Origin: Ruminococcus hominis
GTDB taxonomy: Bacteria > Bacillota > Clostridia > Lachnospirales > Lachnospiraceae
Assembly (NCBI RefSeq): GCF_014287355.1
Contig: NZ_JACOPE010000001.1
Span: forward strand, 1,488,001-1,552,000
Direction of reading: 5' to 3'
DNA length: 64,000 nt
The translations under genes were made by a program, and so were the position numbers. How positions within the stretch are numbered: position 1 is the stretch's first letter; every line of letters starts with the position of its first letter. Under the pieces are notes generated by a model, which worked only from the letters and a program-made list of their open reading frames with translations, made no database searches and was not told the origin of the DNA. Below are positions 8,557-15,036 of this stretch, piece after piece.

Positions 8557-9732
8557 ATGGAAGATACATATTTTTCAGATAAGGTAAATGCATTAAAAAC
8601 AGGTGTATTTGCCACGCTGAATCAAAAGAAAGCAGAACTTATCCGGAGAGGAAGAAAAGTGTATAACTTATCGGTCGGAACACCTGATTTTCCACCGGCA
8701 CCGCATATTATGAAAGCAATGGAGGATGCATGCAAGAATCCGGAGAATTATAAATATTCATTGGAAGACAGGCCGGAATTGTTAGAGGCACTTCAATTTC
8801 ATTATAAACGTCGTTTTAATGTGAATGTTGAAAAAGATGAAATTACTTCAGTAAATGGTTCACAAGAAGGCATGGCACATATAGGAATGGTTTTGTGTAA
8901 TCCGGGAGATACAATCCTTGTGCCAAATCCAGGGTATCCATTGTTTGAAACAAGTGGAATGATGGCTGATGCAAAGATAGAGTATTATCCGATTAAAGAG
9001 GAAAATGGGTATCTGCCAGACTTGGATGCAATACCGGAAGAGATACTTGCGCGGACAAAATATATGATTGTATCTTATCCGTTAAATCCTGTATGTGTAT
9101 GTGCGCCGGATGAATTTTATGAACGCCTGATAATATTTGCAAAAGAGCATGACATTATTATCATTCATGATAATGCTTATTCCGATATTATTTATACACG
9201 AAAACAAGGACGATCCTTTTTATCGTTTGCTGGTGCAAAAGAGGTGGGAGTGGAGTTTTATTCTTTGTCAAAGTCTTTTAATCTGACAGGAGCAAGAATC
9301 TCTTTTGTGGTAGGAAATAAGCAGATTATAAATAAATTAAAGGTTTTTCGTTCACAGATAGATTATGGAGTGTTTCTTCCTGTTCAATATGCAGCAATTG
9401 CGGCATTGACAGGACCGCTTGATGTGGTAGAAGAACAACGTCAGGAGTATGAAAAGCGAAATAAAATGCTTTGTGGTGGTTTACGCTCAATTGGGTGGGA
9501 TGTACCGGATAGCCAAGGCACGATGTTTGTGTGGGCAAAAATTCCGGAAAAATATAAATCATCTGTTGAATTTTGCCTGGATTTAATGGAGAAAACAGGC
9601 GTTATTGTTACACCTGGAAATGCTTTTGGCAGTAGAGGGGAAGGTTATGTGAGAATGGCTTTGGTAGTTGGCGAAGAAACGATTTCAGAGTTGTTATCAG
9701 TGTTGGAAGAATCAAATATATTTTCAAAATAG
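8557..9732 (+). CDS. Class I/II PLP-dependent aminotransferase
   Basis: This fold-type I aminotransferase has 391 residues and a full set of motifs: N-L-S-V-G-T-P-D-F near residue 38, N-P-G-Y-P cofactor/substrate loop, H-D-N-A-Y-S-D with the PLP-contacting Asp and Tyr, and S-L-S-K-S-F-N-L-T-G-A-R with the Schiff-base lysine. The sequence is closest in feel to the LL-diaminopimelate/aspartate/alanine aminotransferase group, but the amino donor cannot be decided by eye. It follows metA by 42 bp with its own GAGGAA site. Possible roles in aspartate-family metabolism are inference. Confidence 0.85.
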   Translation: MEDTYFSDKVNALKTGVFATLNQKKAELIRRGRKVYNLSVGTPDFPPAPHIMKAMEDACKNPENYKYSLEDRPELLEALQFHYKRRFNVNVEKDEITSVNGSQEGMAHIGMVLCNPGDTILVPNPGYPLFETSGMMADAKIEYYPIKEENGYLPDLDAIPEEILARTKYMIVSYPLNPVCVCAPDEFYERLIIFAKEHDIIIIHDNAYSDIIYTRKQGRSFLSFAGAKEVGVEFYSLSKSFNLTGARISFVVGNKQIINKLKVFRSQIDYGVFLPVQYAAIAALTGPLDVVEEQRQEYEKRNKMLCGGLRSIGWDVPDSQGTMFVWAKIPEKYKSSVEFCLDLMEKTGVIVTPGNAFGSRGEGYVRMALVVGEETISELLSVLEESNIFSK

Positions 9733-9786
9733 ATACAAAATATTTACAAGAAAAATATTTAATACGTTAGATGGGAGAATGGCAGT

Positions 9787-10299
9787 ATGCAGCGAATTGC
9801 AAAATTTCATAAAGTAAGTGAAGAAAGATTCGTAAATGACTGGAAGGATACTTTTGAGGAAACAAGTGAAGCAGAGATTAAAAAAATCTATGAGGATATC
9901 TCGTTACCTAAAAGAGCAACTGCAGGTTCGGCAGGATACGATTTCTACGCACCGATGGATATTTGTCTTCAGCCAGGCGAGACAATAAAGATTCCAACAG
10001 GCGTTCGAGTTGAGATGGAACCAAATTGGGTTTTGAAATGTTATCCTAGAAGTGGACTTGGATTCAAATTCCGTTTACAGTTAAATAATACGGTTGGCAT
10101 TATCGATAGTGATTATTTTTATTCGGATAATGAAGGACATATTTTTGCAAAGCTTACGAATGATACAAATGAAGGTAAGACAGTACAGATTTCAGCGGGA
10201 AATGGTTTTATGCAGGGGATATTTGTTGAATATGGAATTACAGTAGATGATGATGTAACAGATATTCGAAATGGTGGATTTGGAAGTACTACAAAATAG
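9787..10299 (+). CDS. dut: dUTP diphosphatase (trimeric dUTPase family)
   Basis: Dut hydrolyses dUTP to dUMP and PPi, keeping uracil out of DNA and feeding dTMP synthesis. All five trimeric dUTPase motifs are visible: A-G-Y-D-F-Y-A-P (49-56), P-R-S-G-L-G-F-K (87-94), V-G-I-I-D-S-D-Y (103-110), G-N-G-F-M-Q-G (138-144) and R-N-G-G-F-G-S-T (161-168). Two oddities are an N-terminal extension of about 40 residues and an altered stretch after motif 3 (F-Y-S-D-N-E-G-H), where the usual Y-R-G is missing. GGGAG precedes the ATG. Confidence 0.9.
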   Translation: MQRIAKFHKVSEERFVNDWKDTFEETSEAEIKKIYEDISLPKRATAGSAGYDFYAPMDICLQPGETIKIPTGVRVEMEPNWVLKCYPRSGLGFKFRLQLNNTVGIIDSDYFYSDNEGHIFAKLTNDTNEGKTVQISAGNGFMQGIFVEYGITVDDDVTDIRNGGFGSTTK

Positions 10300-10306
10300 A
10301 AAATAG

Positions 10307-10347
10307 ATCGACTGTTGCAAAATAGTGATGCAACAGTCGATTTTTTA
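10307..10347 (+). terminator. dut intrinsic terminator
   Basis: A perfect 13-bp stem (10307-10319 with 10329-10341) and 9-nt loop, followed by TTTTTT. It also lies at the end of the convergent GerA-family gene, whose stop is inside the T-tract. Confidence 0.92.
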
Positions 10348-11712
10348 ATTTTTATTGATTTTTATATAGCTTCTTCCGGTGATCGTGCGATTGAAAATAA
10401 GAAAACATGCGACGATGATACAACCGATAACAAAACCTATAATATTAAAACAAGCTGTCATAATTAAAAGAATTAAACGCATGAATTTTAATGCATAACC
10501 AAGTTCGTAATTGGGCTGGGTGTAGTCTGCTACAGCAACAAAAGCCATGTATAGCATTACTTCGGAATTAAACCAGCCGGATTGTACTGAAAATTCTCCC
10601 ATTACGATACCGGCAATCACACTAAGTGGAGTACTTAGCATACTGGGTGTATTTAAGGCTGCAAGCCGTAAGCCATCAATCGATAATTCTAAGATTAAAA
10701 ATTGATAAAAGAGGGCAATGTTTACAGTATCTTGTACCACGACAAAGGAAAAAATATCAGGGAGCAATTCTAAATTTTGCATAAACAACAAAAATACCGG
10801 AGTTAAAAATACAGTTCCAAAAGAAATCAATGCACGTGAAAATTTCAGATAGATACCGGTGATTTTTGGAAAATAGTAATCATTTGCTTCTTCTACCATA
10901 TCAAAGACGGAAGTTGGCAAAATCATTGCCGAAGGAGAATTGTCGACTAGAATTACAACTTTTCCTTCTAAAATACAGGCGGCAGCAGTATCAGGACGTT
11001 CAGAGAACTTAAATTTGGGAAAAGGGTTAAACCATTTCCGCCTGAACATTGCTTCAGCAAGGCTTTGCTGATTCATGCGAAGATCATCTACTTGCATATT
11101 TTTGAGGATGTTTTTGATTTCTTCAAGTAAGGGCTGGTTAACCCGGTCTTTCATATAGCAAATTGCGATATCTGTCCGAGAAGTCTGACCACCCTCTGTA
11201 ATTTCCATAATAAGGTGGGGATCACGGATTCTTCTTCGGATTAAAGCTGTGTTAAATACAATTGTTTCAACAAAACCATCACGTGAGCCACGAAGAGATT
11301 TGTCCTTTTCTGGTTCGTCAACATTTCTAGAAGGGTATGTTCTGCAATCAATTGCAAAGCAGAAAGAATATCCTTCTATAAATAAACATGTTATTCCTGA
11401 AAGAACATCTCTTATAATTTCATCGTAATCCTGTATGATGTCTATTTCTGCGTGTGGAATAAAGCATTCTGCAAATAATGTGGCATCAGAGGGGAGTTCA
11501 TCTGGTTTTAATTTGTATAAAGAATCCAGTATCTTTAACAGAGTTTCATCTTTGGTAAAACCATCAATAAAATAGAAGACTGCTTGTTTGTCTGCGATTT
11601 TGATACTGCGGCGGATTATATCAAAACTTTCATGGATTGGAAGTGTTGTATCCATATATTTAATGTTTTCATAAAACGATGAAGTCATTTGTCCTTGAAA
11701 TTTAGTAATCAT
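10345..11712 (-). CDS. GerA/GerKA/SpoVAF-family spore germination protein
   Basis: The gene encodes about 455 residues. The N-terminal half is a soluble domain ending in R-P-D-T-A-A-A-C-I-L-E-G-K-V-V-I-L-V-D-N-S-P, the signature segment of GerA A-subunits. The C-terminal half has several transmembrane helices, with the family loop A-A-L-N-T-P-S-M-L-S-T-P. GerA-type A subunits sit in the spore inner membrane as part of nutrient receptors; SpoVAF is a paralogue. No B or C subunit gene lies beside it, so it is a stand-alone A-type protein. An upstream ATG (11739) has no Shine-Dalgarno. The ATG at 11712 has AAAGAGG 8 nt upstream and is preferred. Confidence 0.9.
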   Translation of the reverse strand: MITKFQGQMTSSFYENIKYMDTTLPIHESFDIIRRSIKIADKQAVFYFIDGFTKDETLLKILDSLYKLKPDELPSDATLFAECFIPHAEIDIIQDYDEIIRDVLSGITCLFIEGYSFCFAIDCRTYPSRNVDEPEKDKSLRGSRDGFVETIVFNTALIRRRIRDPHLIMEITEGGQTSRTDIAICYMKDRVNQPLLEEIKNILKNMQVDDLRMNQQSLAEAMFRRKWFNPFPKFKFSERPDTAAACILEGKVVILVDNSPSAMILPTSVFDMVEEANDYYFPKITGIYLKFSRALISFGTVFLTPVFLLFMQNLELLPDIFSFVVVQDTVNIALFYQFLILELSIDGLRLAALNTPSMLSTPLSVIAGIVMGEFSVQSGWFNSEVMLYMAFVAVADYTQPNYELGYALKFMRLILLIMTACFNIIGFVIGCIIVACFLIFNRTITGRSYIKINKN

Positions 11713-11750
11713 AATATAAGCCTCTTTCTTTTGATTCATTACAGTAACTA

Positions 11751-11782
11751 TAGAATCCCCTCAGCACAAAAGAATTATTCGC
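11751..11782 (-). promoter_or_regulatory. Candidate forespore (SigG-like) promoter of the GerA-family gene
   Basis: Reading the minus strand, cGAATA (11776-11782) and GATTCTA (11751-11757) are 18 bp apart and would start transcription about 30 nt before the GerA-family start. The -10 matches the Bacillus SigG consensus only in part. A SigA-like TTTACA with AATAAT just upstream is an alternative. Confidence 0.3.
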
Positions 11783-11871
11783 TGTCTTTACATTTTGTAA
11801 AAGGTCTGTTATGCTTTATGAGAAGGATATTAAGAAATATTAAAAATCATGCTAAAAAAATAATTTATATA

Positions 11872-11900
11872 TTGACATTTTGGGTGAAGTGTGATAAATT
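11872..11900 (+). promoter_or_regulatory. SigA promoter of infC-rpmI-rplT
   Basis: A perfect TTGACA (11872-11877), 17-bp spacer and TAAATT (11895-11900). Transcription would start near 11907, giving a leader of about 200 nt. Confidence 0.8.
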
Positions 11901-11906
11901 AATATC

Positions 11907-12107
11907 TGCATGAGGCAAAAGAAAGAAGAGTATCCACTCTCACCATAGCACAAGTAAGTGACTATTGGTTTGATATTGATGATTTTATCTTTTGAAAGAT
12001 AGATGTATTGATTCGGGTGGAGCAGATTCACTCGATTTTTTTGTTTCAAAAATATGTTTCGCAAACAAACAACCTAAAGGAAATTCATTTGACGGAGGTA
12101 TACGACA
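11907..12107 (+). promoter_or_regulatory. infC operon leader with attenuator, L20-leader-like
   Basis: The long untranslated leader contains paired segments (ACCATAG with CTATTGGT at about 11941-11970, and TATCTT/AAGATA at about 11987-12002) and then a complete intrinsic terminator at 12013-12042. In other Firmicutes the infC-rpmI-rplT leader is bound by L20 and attenuates transcription. The equivalence is inferred from position and layout, not from an Rfam match. Confidence 0.6.
12013..12042 (+). terminator. Leader attenuator hairpin upstream of infC
   Basis: TCGGGTG (12013-12019) pairs with CACTCGA (12029-12035), with one G-U pair and a 9-nt loop, followed by seven T. It lies in the leader, about 65 bp before the infC start, so it acts as an attenuator rather than an operon end. 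Confidence 0.75.
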
Positions 12108-12614
12108 ATTAGCGATTTAATGATTAACGAACAGATTAGAGACAGAGAGGTTCGTCTGATTAGTGAAGACGGAGAACAGCTGGGAGTCATGTCAGCAAGA
12201 GAAGCTTTTAAGCTTGCACAGGAAGCAGAACTTGACCTTGTCAAGATTGCACCAACAGCAAAGCCACCGGTATGTAAGATTATCGATTATGGAAAATACA
12301 AATATGAGCTGACAAGAAAAGAAAAAGAAGCAAAGAAAAAACAGAAGACTGTTGAAGTTAAAGAAGTGCGTTTGTCACCGAATATCGATACAAATGATTT
12401 GAATACAAAGGTGAATAATGCGAAGAAATTCATCACAAAAGGAAATAAAGTAAAGGTTACACTTCGTTTCCGAGGAAGAGAAATGGCACATGTACAGCAG
12501 AGCAAGCATATTCTTGATGATTTTGCAGCTATGCTTGAGGATGTAGCAACAGTCGAGAAGCCGGCAAAGATGGAAGGTCGGAACATGAGCATGGTTTTAA
12601 CTATAAAACGTTAA
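12108..12614 (+). CDS. infC: Translation initiation factor IF-3, AUU start
   Basis: IF3 binds the 30S subunit, keeps it free of 50S and proofreads initiator tRNA and start codons. Both domains are present: the N-domain with I-N-E-Q-I-R-D-R-E-V-R-L-I and the C-domain with V-S/K-V-T-L-R-F-R-G-R-E-M-A-H. GGAGG at 12094-12098 is 21 nt from the first ATG (12120) but 9 nt from an in-frame ATT at 12108, giving the N-terminus (M)-I/S-D-L-M-I-N-E-Q. The rare AUU start is the known basis of IF3 autoregulation in other bacteria. Followed by rpmI and rplT. Confidence 0.93.
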   Translation: MSDLMINEQIRDREVRLISEDGEQLGVMSAREAFKLAQEAELDLVKIAPTAKPPVCKIIDYGKYKYELTRKEKEAKKKQKTVEVKEVRLSPNIDTNDLNTKVNNAKKFITKGNKVKVTLRFRGREMAHVQQSKHILDDFAAMLEDVATVEKPAKMEGRNMSMVLTIKR

Positions 12615-12653
12615 AAATAAAAAACAGAAGCAACGATAAAGGAGGAAATCATC

Positions 12654-12851
12654 ATGCCAAAAATTAAAACAAATAGAGCGGCAGCAAAACGTTTCAAAGC
12701 AACAGGAACAGGAAAACTGAAAAGAAATAAAGCTTACAAGAGCCATATCTTAACAAAGAAGACAACTAAGAGAAAAAGAAATCTTAGAAAGTCTACAATC
12801 ACAGATGCAACAAACGTAAAGAACATGAAGAAAGTTTTACCATATCTGTAA
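12654..12851 (+). CDS. rpmI: 50S ribosomal protein L35 (bL35)
   Basis: This small, very basic protein of 65 residues starts [14 protein letters not shown] and has the L35 core [15 protein letters not shown]. It belongs to the large ribosomal subunit. It sits between infC and rplT in the universal order, with AAAGGAGG 8 nt before the ATG. Confidence 0.98.
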   Translation: MPKIKTNRAAAKRFKATGTGKLKRNKAYKSHILTKKTTKRKRNLRKSTITDATNVKNMKKVLPYL

Positions 12852-12881
12852 GATTTGAAAGTATTGAAGGAGGATTAAGAA

Positions 12882-13238
12882 ATGGCACGTATTAAAGGCG
12901 GAATGAACGCAAAAAAGAAACACAATAGAACATTAAAACTTGCTAAAGGATATAGAGGAGCACGTTCAAAACAGTATAGAGTTGCAAAACAGTCTGTAAT
13001 GAGAGCTCTTACATCTGCATACGCAGGAAGAAAACAGCGCAAACGTCAGATGAGACAGCTGTGGATCGCTCGTATCAATGCAGCAGCAAGAATGAATGGT
13101 CTTTCATACAGCAAATTTATGTATGGACTGAAACTCGCAGGTGTTGAGATGAACAGAAAAATGCTTGCTGAGCTTGCAGTAAACGATAAAGAAGGATTTG
13201 CAACACTTGCAGAAGTTGCTAAATCTAAACTTGCTTAA
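12882..13238 (+). CDS. rplT: 50S ribosomal protein L20 (bL20)
   Basis: A basic protein of 118 residues with the L20 N-terminal extension ([14 protein letters not shown]) and the core [14 protein letters not shown]20 is an early assembly protein that binds 23S rRNA. In Firmicutes it also represses its own operon by binding the leader, which fits the attenuator seen upstream of infC. GAAGGAGG precedes the ATG. Confidence 0.98.
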   Translation: MARIKGGMNAKKKHNRTLKLAKGYRGARSKQYRVAKQSVMRALTSAYAGRKQRKRQMRQLWIARINAAARMNGLSYSKFMYGLKLAGVEMNRKMLAELAVNDKEGFATLAEVAKSKLA

Positions 13239-13244
13239 TTTTAA

Positions 13245-13301
13245 CCAGAAGAATAAAAAAGAAAGGGTTCGATTTTCGATCCCTTTCTTTTTTTATTCTG
13301 G
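13245..13301. terminator. Long bidirectional terminator after rplT
   Basis: A long inverted repeat starts CCAGAA (13245-13250) and ends TTCTGG (13296-13301). It contains an AAAAAAGAAAGGG/CCCTTTCTTTTTT stem that gives U-tracts in both directions. It separates rplT from the convergent XRE regulator. Confidence 0.9.
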
Positions 13302-13628
13302 TTTTGATAATTGCTCTACAAGCTGAAAGATGAGAGTTTGATTGCTTTTGTCTAAACGTTCATATGCACGACATAATTGATAATTTCGCTCCGACACCTG
13401 CTTGTATTCTAGTTGATATTCCAAGGTGTGACGGGCATCTGAATAACAAAGTATGTAGTCAATAGATACATCAAAAAATTTTGACAGATCAATTAAAATA
13501 TCTGCTGGGAGAGAAGATGTTCCGTTTTCTATCCTGCTGATAGTTTGTTGAGAAACATTTAGCTTTGCAGCCAATTCTTCTTGAAGTATATTTCGTTCTT
13601 TTCGAAGTTCTTTTACACGATTCTGCAC
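13293..13628 (-). CDS. XRE-family helix-turn-helix regulator
   Basis: A Cro/C1-type HTH domain fills residues 1-60 (L-Q-E-E-L-A-A-K-L-N-V-S-Q-Q-T-I-S-R-I-E-N-G), followed by a helical tail of about 50 residues. A longer ATG start at 13646 exists. However, a strong AAGGAG lies inside that extension, 9 nt before an in-frame GTG at 13628, which gives M-Q-N-R-V-K-E-L-R and matches normal XRE N-termini. The GTG is therefore chosen. It is divergent from a second XRE gene, with operator-like dyads between them. Targets are unknown. Confidence 0.85.
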   Translation of the reverse strand: MQNRVKELRKERNILQEELAAKLNVSQQTISRIENGTSSLPADILIDLSKFFDVSIDYILCYSDARHTLEYQLEYKQVSERNYQLCRAYERLDKSNQTLIFQLVEQLSKPE

Positions 13629-13683
13629 AATTTTACACTCCTTCATGTTATACTATCTATTTTATCCAATATTTTCCATTGTG

Positions 13684-13712
13684 CTATCCAAGATAGGAGT
13701 GTATACATACTC
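13684..13712. promoter_or_regulatory. Operator-like dyads between divergent XRE genes
   Basis: CTATC-CAA-GATAG (13684-13696) is directly followed by a near-palindrome GAGTGTATACATACTC (13697-13712). These lie midway between the two divergent regulators and are plausible binding sites for one of them. Confidence 0.4.
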
Positions 13713-13795
13713 ATATTTAGCGTGTAAAGAACAAATATAGGATTAATATACTACGAATCGAGAAACAAATGGTAAAATATAAATGGGTGATGAAA

Positions 13796-14008
13796 ATGTT
13801 AAATAATACAATTGGAAAGAATATAAGACGAGTACGTGAAATAAATGATATGAATCAGGAAGAGGTTGCAGCACAATTGAATATTCGCCGACAGACGTTA
13901 TCTGCATATGAGACAGGCCGCTCTGTTCCTAATATTTATATTTTACTAGAACTTGCATCGTTTTTTAGAGTATCCATTGAAGATTTGACAAGAAATGTAA
14001 AATTATAG
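13796..14008 (+). CDS. Small XRE-family helix-turn-helix regulator
   Basis: About 70 residues, almost all HTH domain (N-Q-E-E-V-A-A-Q-L-N-I-R-R-Q-T-L-S-A-Y-E-T-G-R), ending shortly after the fifth helix. An upstream in-frame ATG (13769) has no ribosome-binding site. GGGTG lies 6 nt before the ATG at 13796, which yields the usual M-L-N-N-T-I-G-K-N-I-R-R start. A single-domain regulator of this size may act as a repressor or antirepressor. The function is unknown. Confidence 0.8.
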   Translation: MLNNTIGKNIRRVREINDMNQEEVAAQLNIRRQTLSAYETGRSVPNIYILLELASFFRVSIEDLTRNVKL

Positions 14009-14040
14009 GTTACCGGTCGCACTATGTGGGTCGGCAACCT
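14008..14040 (+). other. Imperfect GC-rich hairpin after the small XRE gene
   Basis: AGGTTACCGGTCGCAC and GTGGGTCGGCAACCT form an imperfect 15-bp stem around a TAT loop. No T-tract follows, so it is a poor intrinsic terminator and may be a transcript-stabilising hairpin. Confidence 0.4.
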
Positions 14041-14055
14041 TATATGATGTCAGTC

Positions 14056-14085
14056 TTGTAATGCATATGGAAAATGATGTATAAT
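14056..14085 (+). promoter_or_regulatory. Promoter of the 92-residue protein gene
   Basis: TTGTAA (14056-14061), 18-bp spacer, perfect TATAAT (14080-14085). Confidence 0.65.
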
Positions 14086-14187
14086 ATAAACGAGTTTAAT
14101 TTATCTGGTATCTATAGAAAAAGATATGATTGTTTGCGGATACCAAAATTTATATAAGTTCAAGACAGATGAGGAGGCCGGAATAAG

Positions 14188-14466
14188 ATGGAAGAAGTGA
14201 CATGGTTTTTTGAAGACGAAGATGGAAAATGTGTGGCAAGTGTGCAACTGGGAATTGATGATATGAGATATGCTGTTCAATATTTGAAAAATGATGTAGA
14301 GAATGGAAGATATATACTTGGATATACAAAGGCTGATGGTAAAAGAAGAGTTTTTAAAGGTTCTCGACAAATTGTGAATCATATGTCTGATGACAAAAAA
14401 GAAATAATTCCAGATGAAGTAGTAGAAACAGAAGTGGAAAACAAGAAGAATGAAATAGTTGAATAA
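14188..14466 (+). CDS. Hypothetical protein, 92 residues, acidic tail
   Basis: A small soluble protein starting M-E-E-V-T-W-F-F-E-D-E-D-G-K. It has a compact N-terminal domain of about 60 residues rich in aromatic and charged residues and a low-complexity acidic C-terminus (V-V-E-T-E-V-E-N-K-K-N-E). GAGGAGG lies 10 nt upstream. A promoter and terminator frame it as a single-gene unit. I do not recognise the family. Confidence 0.65.
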   Translation: MEEVTWFFEDEDGKCVASVQLGIDDMRYAVQYLKNDVENGRYILGYTKADGKRRVFKGSRQIVNHMSDDKKEIIPDEVVETEVENKKNEIVE

Positions 14467-14473
14467 AAAACGA

Positions 14474-14500
14474 GCAGAGAAAAAACTCTGCCCCTTTTTT
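14474..14500 (+). terminator. Intrinsic terminator
   Basis: GCAGAG (14474-14479) pairs with CTCTGC (14486-14491) around a poly-A loop, followed by CCC and six T. Confidence 0.8.
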
Positions 14501-14524
14501 GCCCCTTTTTACTAAATTAAGTAA

Positions 14525-14568
14525 TAAAAAATCCCGAAAACGCTGCAATTATCAGTGCTTTTCGGGAT
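14525..14568 (-). terminator. Terminator of the tRNA-Leu unit (minus strand)
   Basis: A 10-bp stem (14559-14568 with 14531-14540; ATCCCGAAAA/TTTTCGGGAT) is followed on the minus strand by a T-tract. It lies about 10 nt past the 3' end of the second tRNA. Confidence 0.88.
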
Positions 14569-14576
14569 AAATTAAA

Positions 14577-14661
14577 TGCGGAAGATGGGACTTGAACCCA
14601 CACAAGCGCAATGCTTACAAGATCCTTAGTCTTGCTCGTCTGCCAGTTCCGACACTTCCGC
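14577..14661 (-). tRNA. tRNA-Leu (anticodon AAG), copy 2 in transcript
   Basis: An 85-nt class II tRNA. The acceptor stem GCGGAAG/CTTCCGC has discriminator A. The anticodon stem CAAGA/TCTTG encloses the loop CTAAGGA, with anticodon AAG at 14625-14627 (plus strand CTT). The T-loop is GTTCAAG. The long variable arm has stem AAGC/GCTT (14604-14616). CCA is not encoded. It reads leucine CUU codons. Confidence 0.93.
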
Positions 14662-14706
14662 ATATGGTAAATAAGTACATGTAAAATAAATAATCTATGA
14701 AATAGA

Positions 14707-14791
14707 TGCGGAAGATGGGACTTGAACCCACACGATCGCATTGATCACAAGATCCTTAGTCTTGCTCGTCTGCCAGTTCCGACACTTCCGC
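14707..14791 (-). tRNA. tRNA-Leu (anticodon AAG), copy 1 in transcript
   Basis: This is identical to the neighbouring tRNA except in the variable arm, whose stem is GATC/GATC (14734-14746) instead of AAGC/GCTT. The anticodon AAG is at 14755-14757. It lies about 40 nt downstream of a strong promoter. CCA is not encoded. Confidence 0.93.
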
Positions 14792-14830
14792 TTGTTTTGT
14801 TTTCGTAGCTGTACTTACGCCACGAATAGT

Positions 14831-14859
14831 ATAATACAATGAGTTGAGAAGAATGTCAA
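14831..14859 (-). promoter_or_regulatory. Strong SigA promoter of the tRNA-Leu pair
   Basis: On the minus strand, TTGACA (14854-14859), 17-bp spacer and TATTAT (14831-14836). Confidence 0.85.
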
Positions 14860-15036
14860 CACATTTTTTTGACTTTTTTAAATTTTTTGAAAAATTATTG
14901 AAATTACAAAAATAAGGAAATGTTAAATAGCTAATGAATATAATAATACTGTGGGAAAATAAAAAATAAAAAAATAAAGGAAATTTGAAAGTTTTGTCGA
15001 ATATAATATTATGGAGAGTATACAAAGGAGGAGATC

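Noticed and set aside
11740..11870. Possible gene between the GerA-family gene and infC
   Set aside because: The + strand frame at 11689-11913 has no ribosome-binding site and overlaps the GerA-family start and the infC promoter. The region is regulatory.
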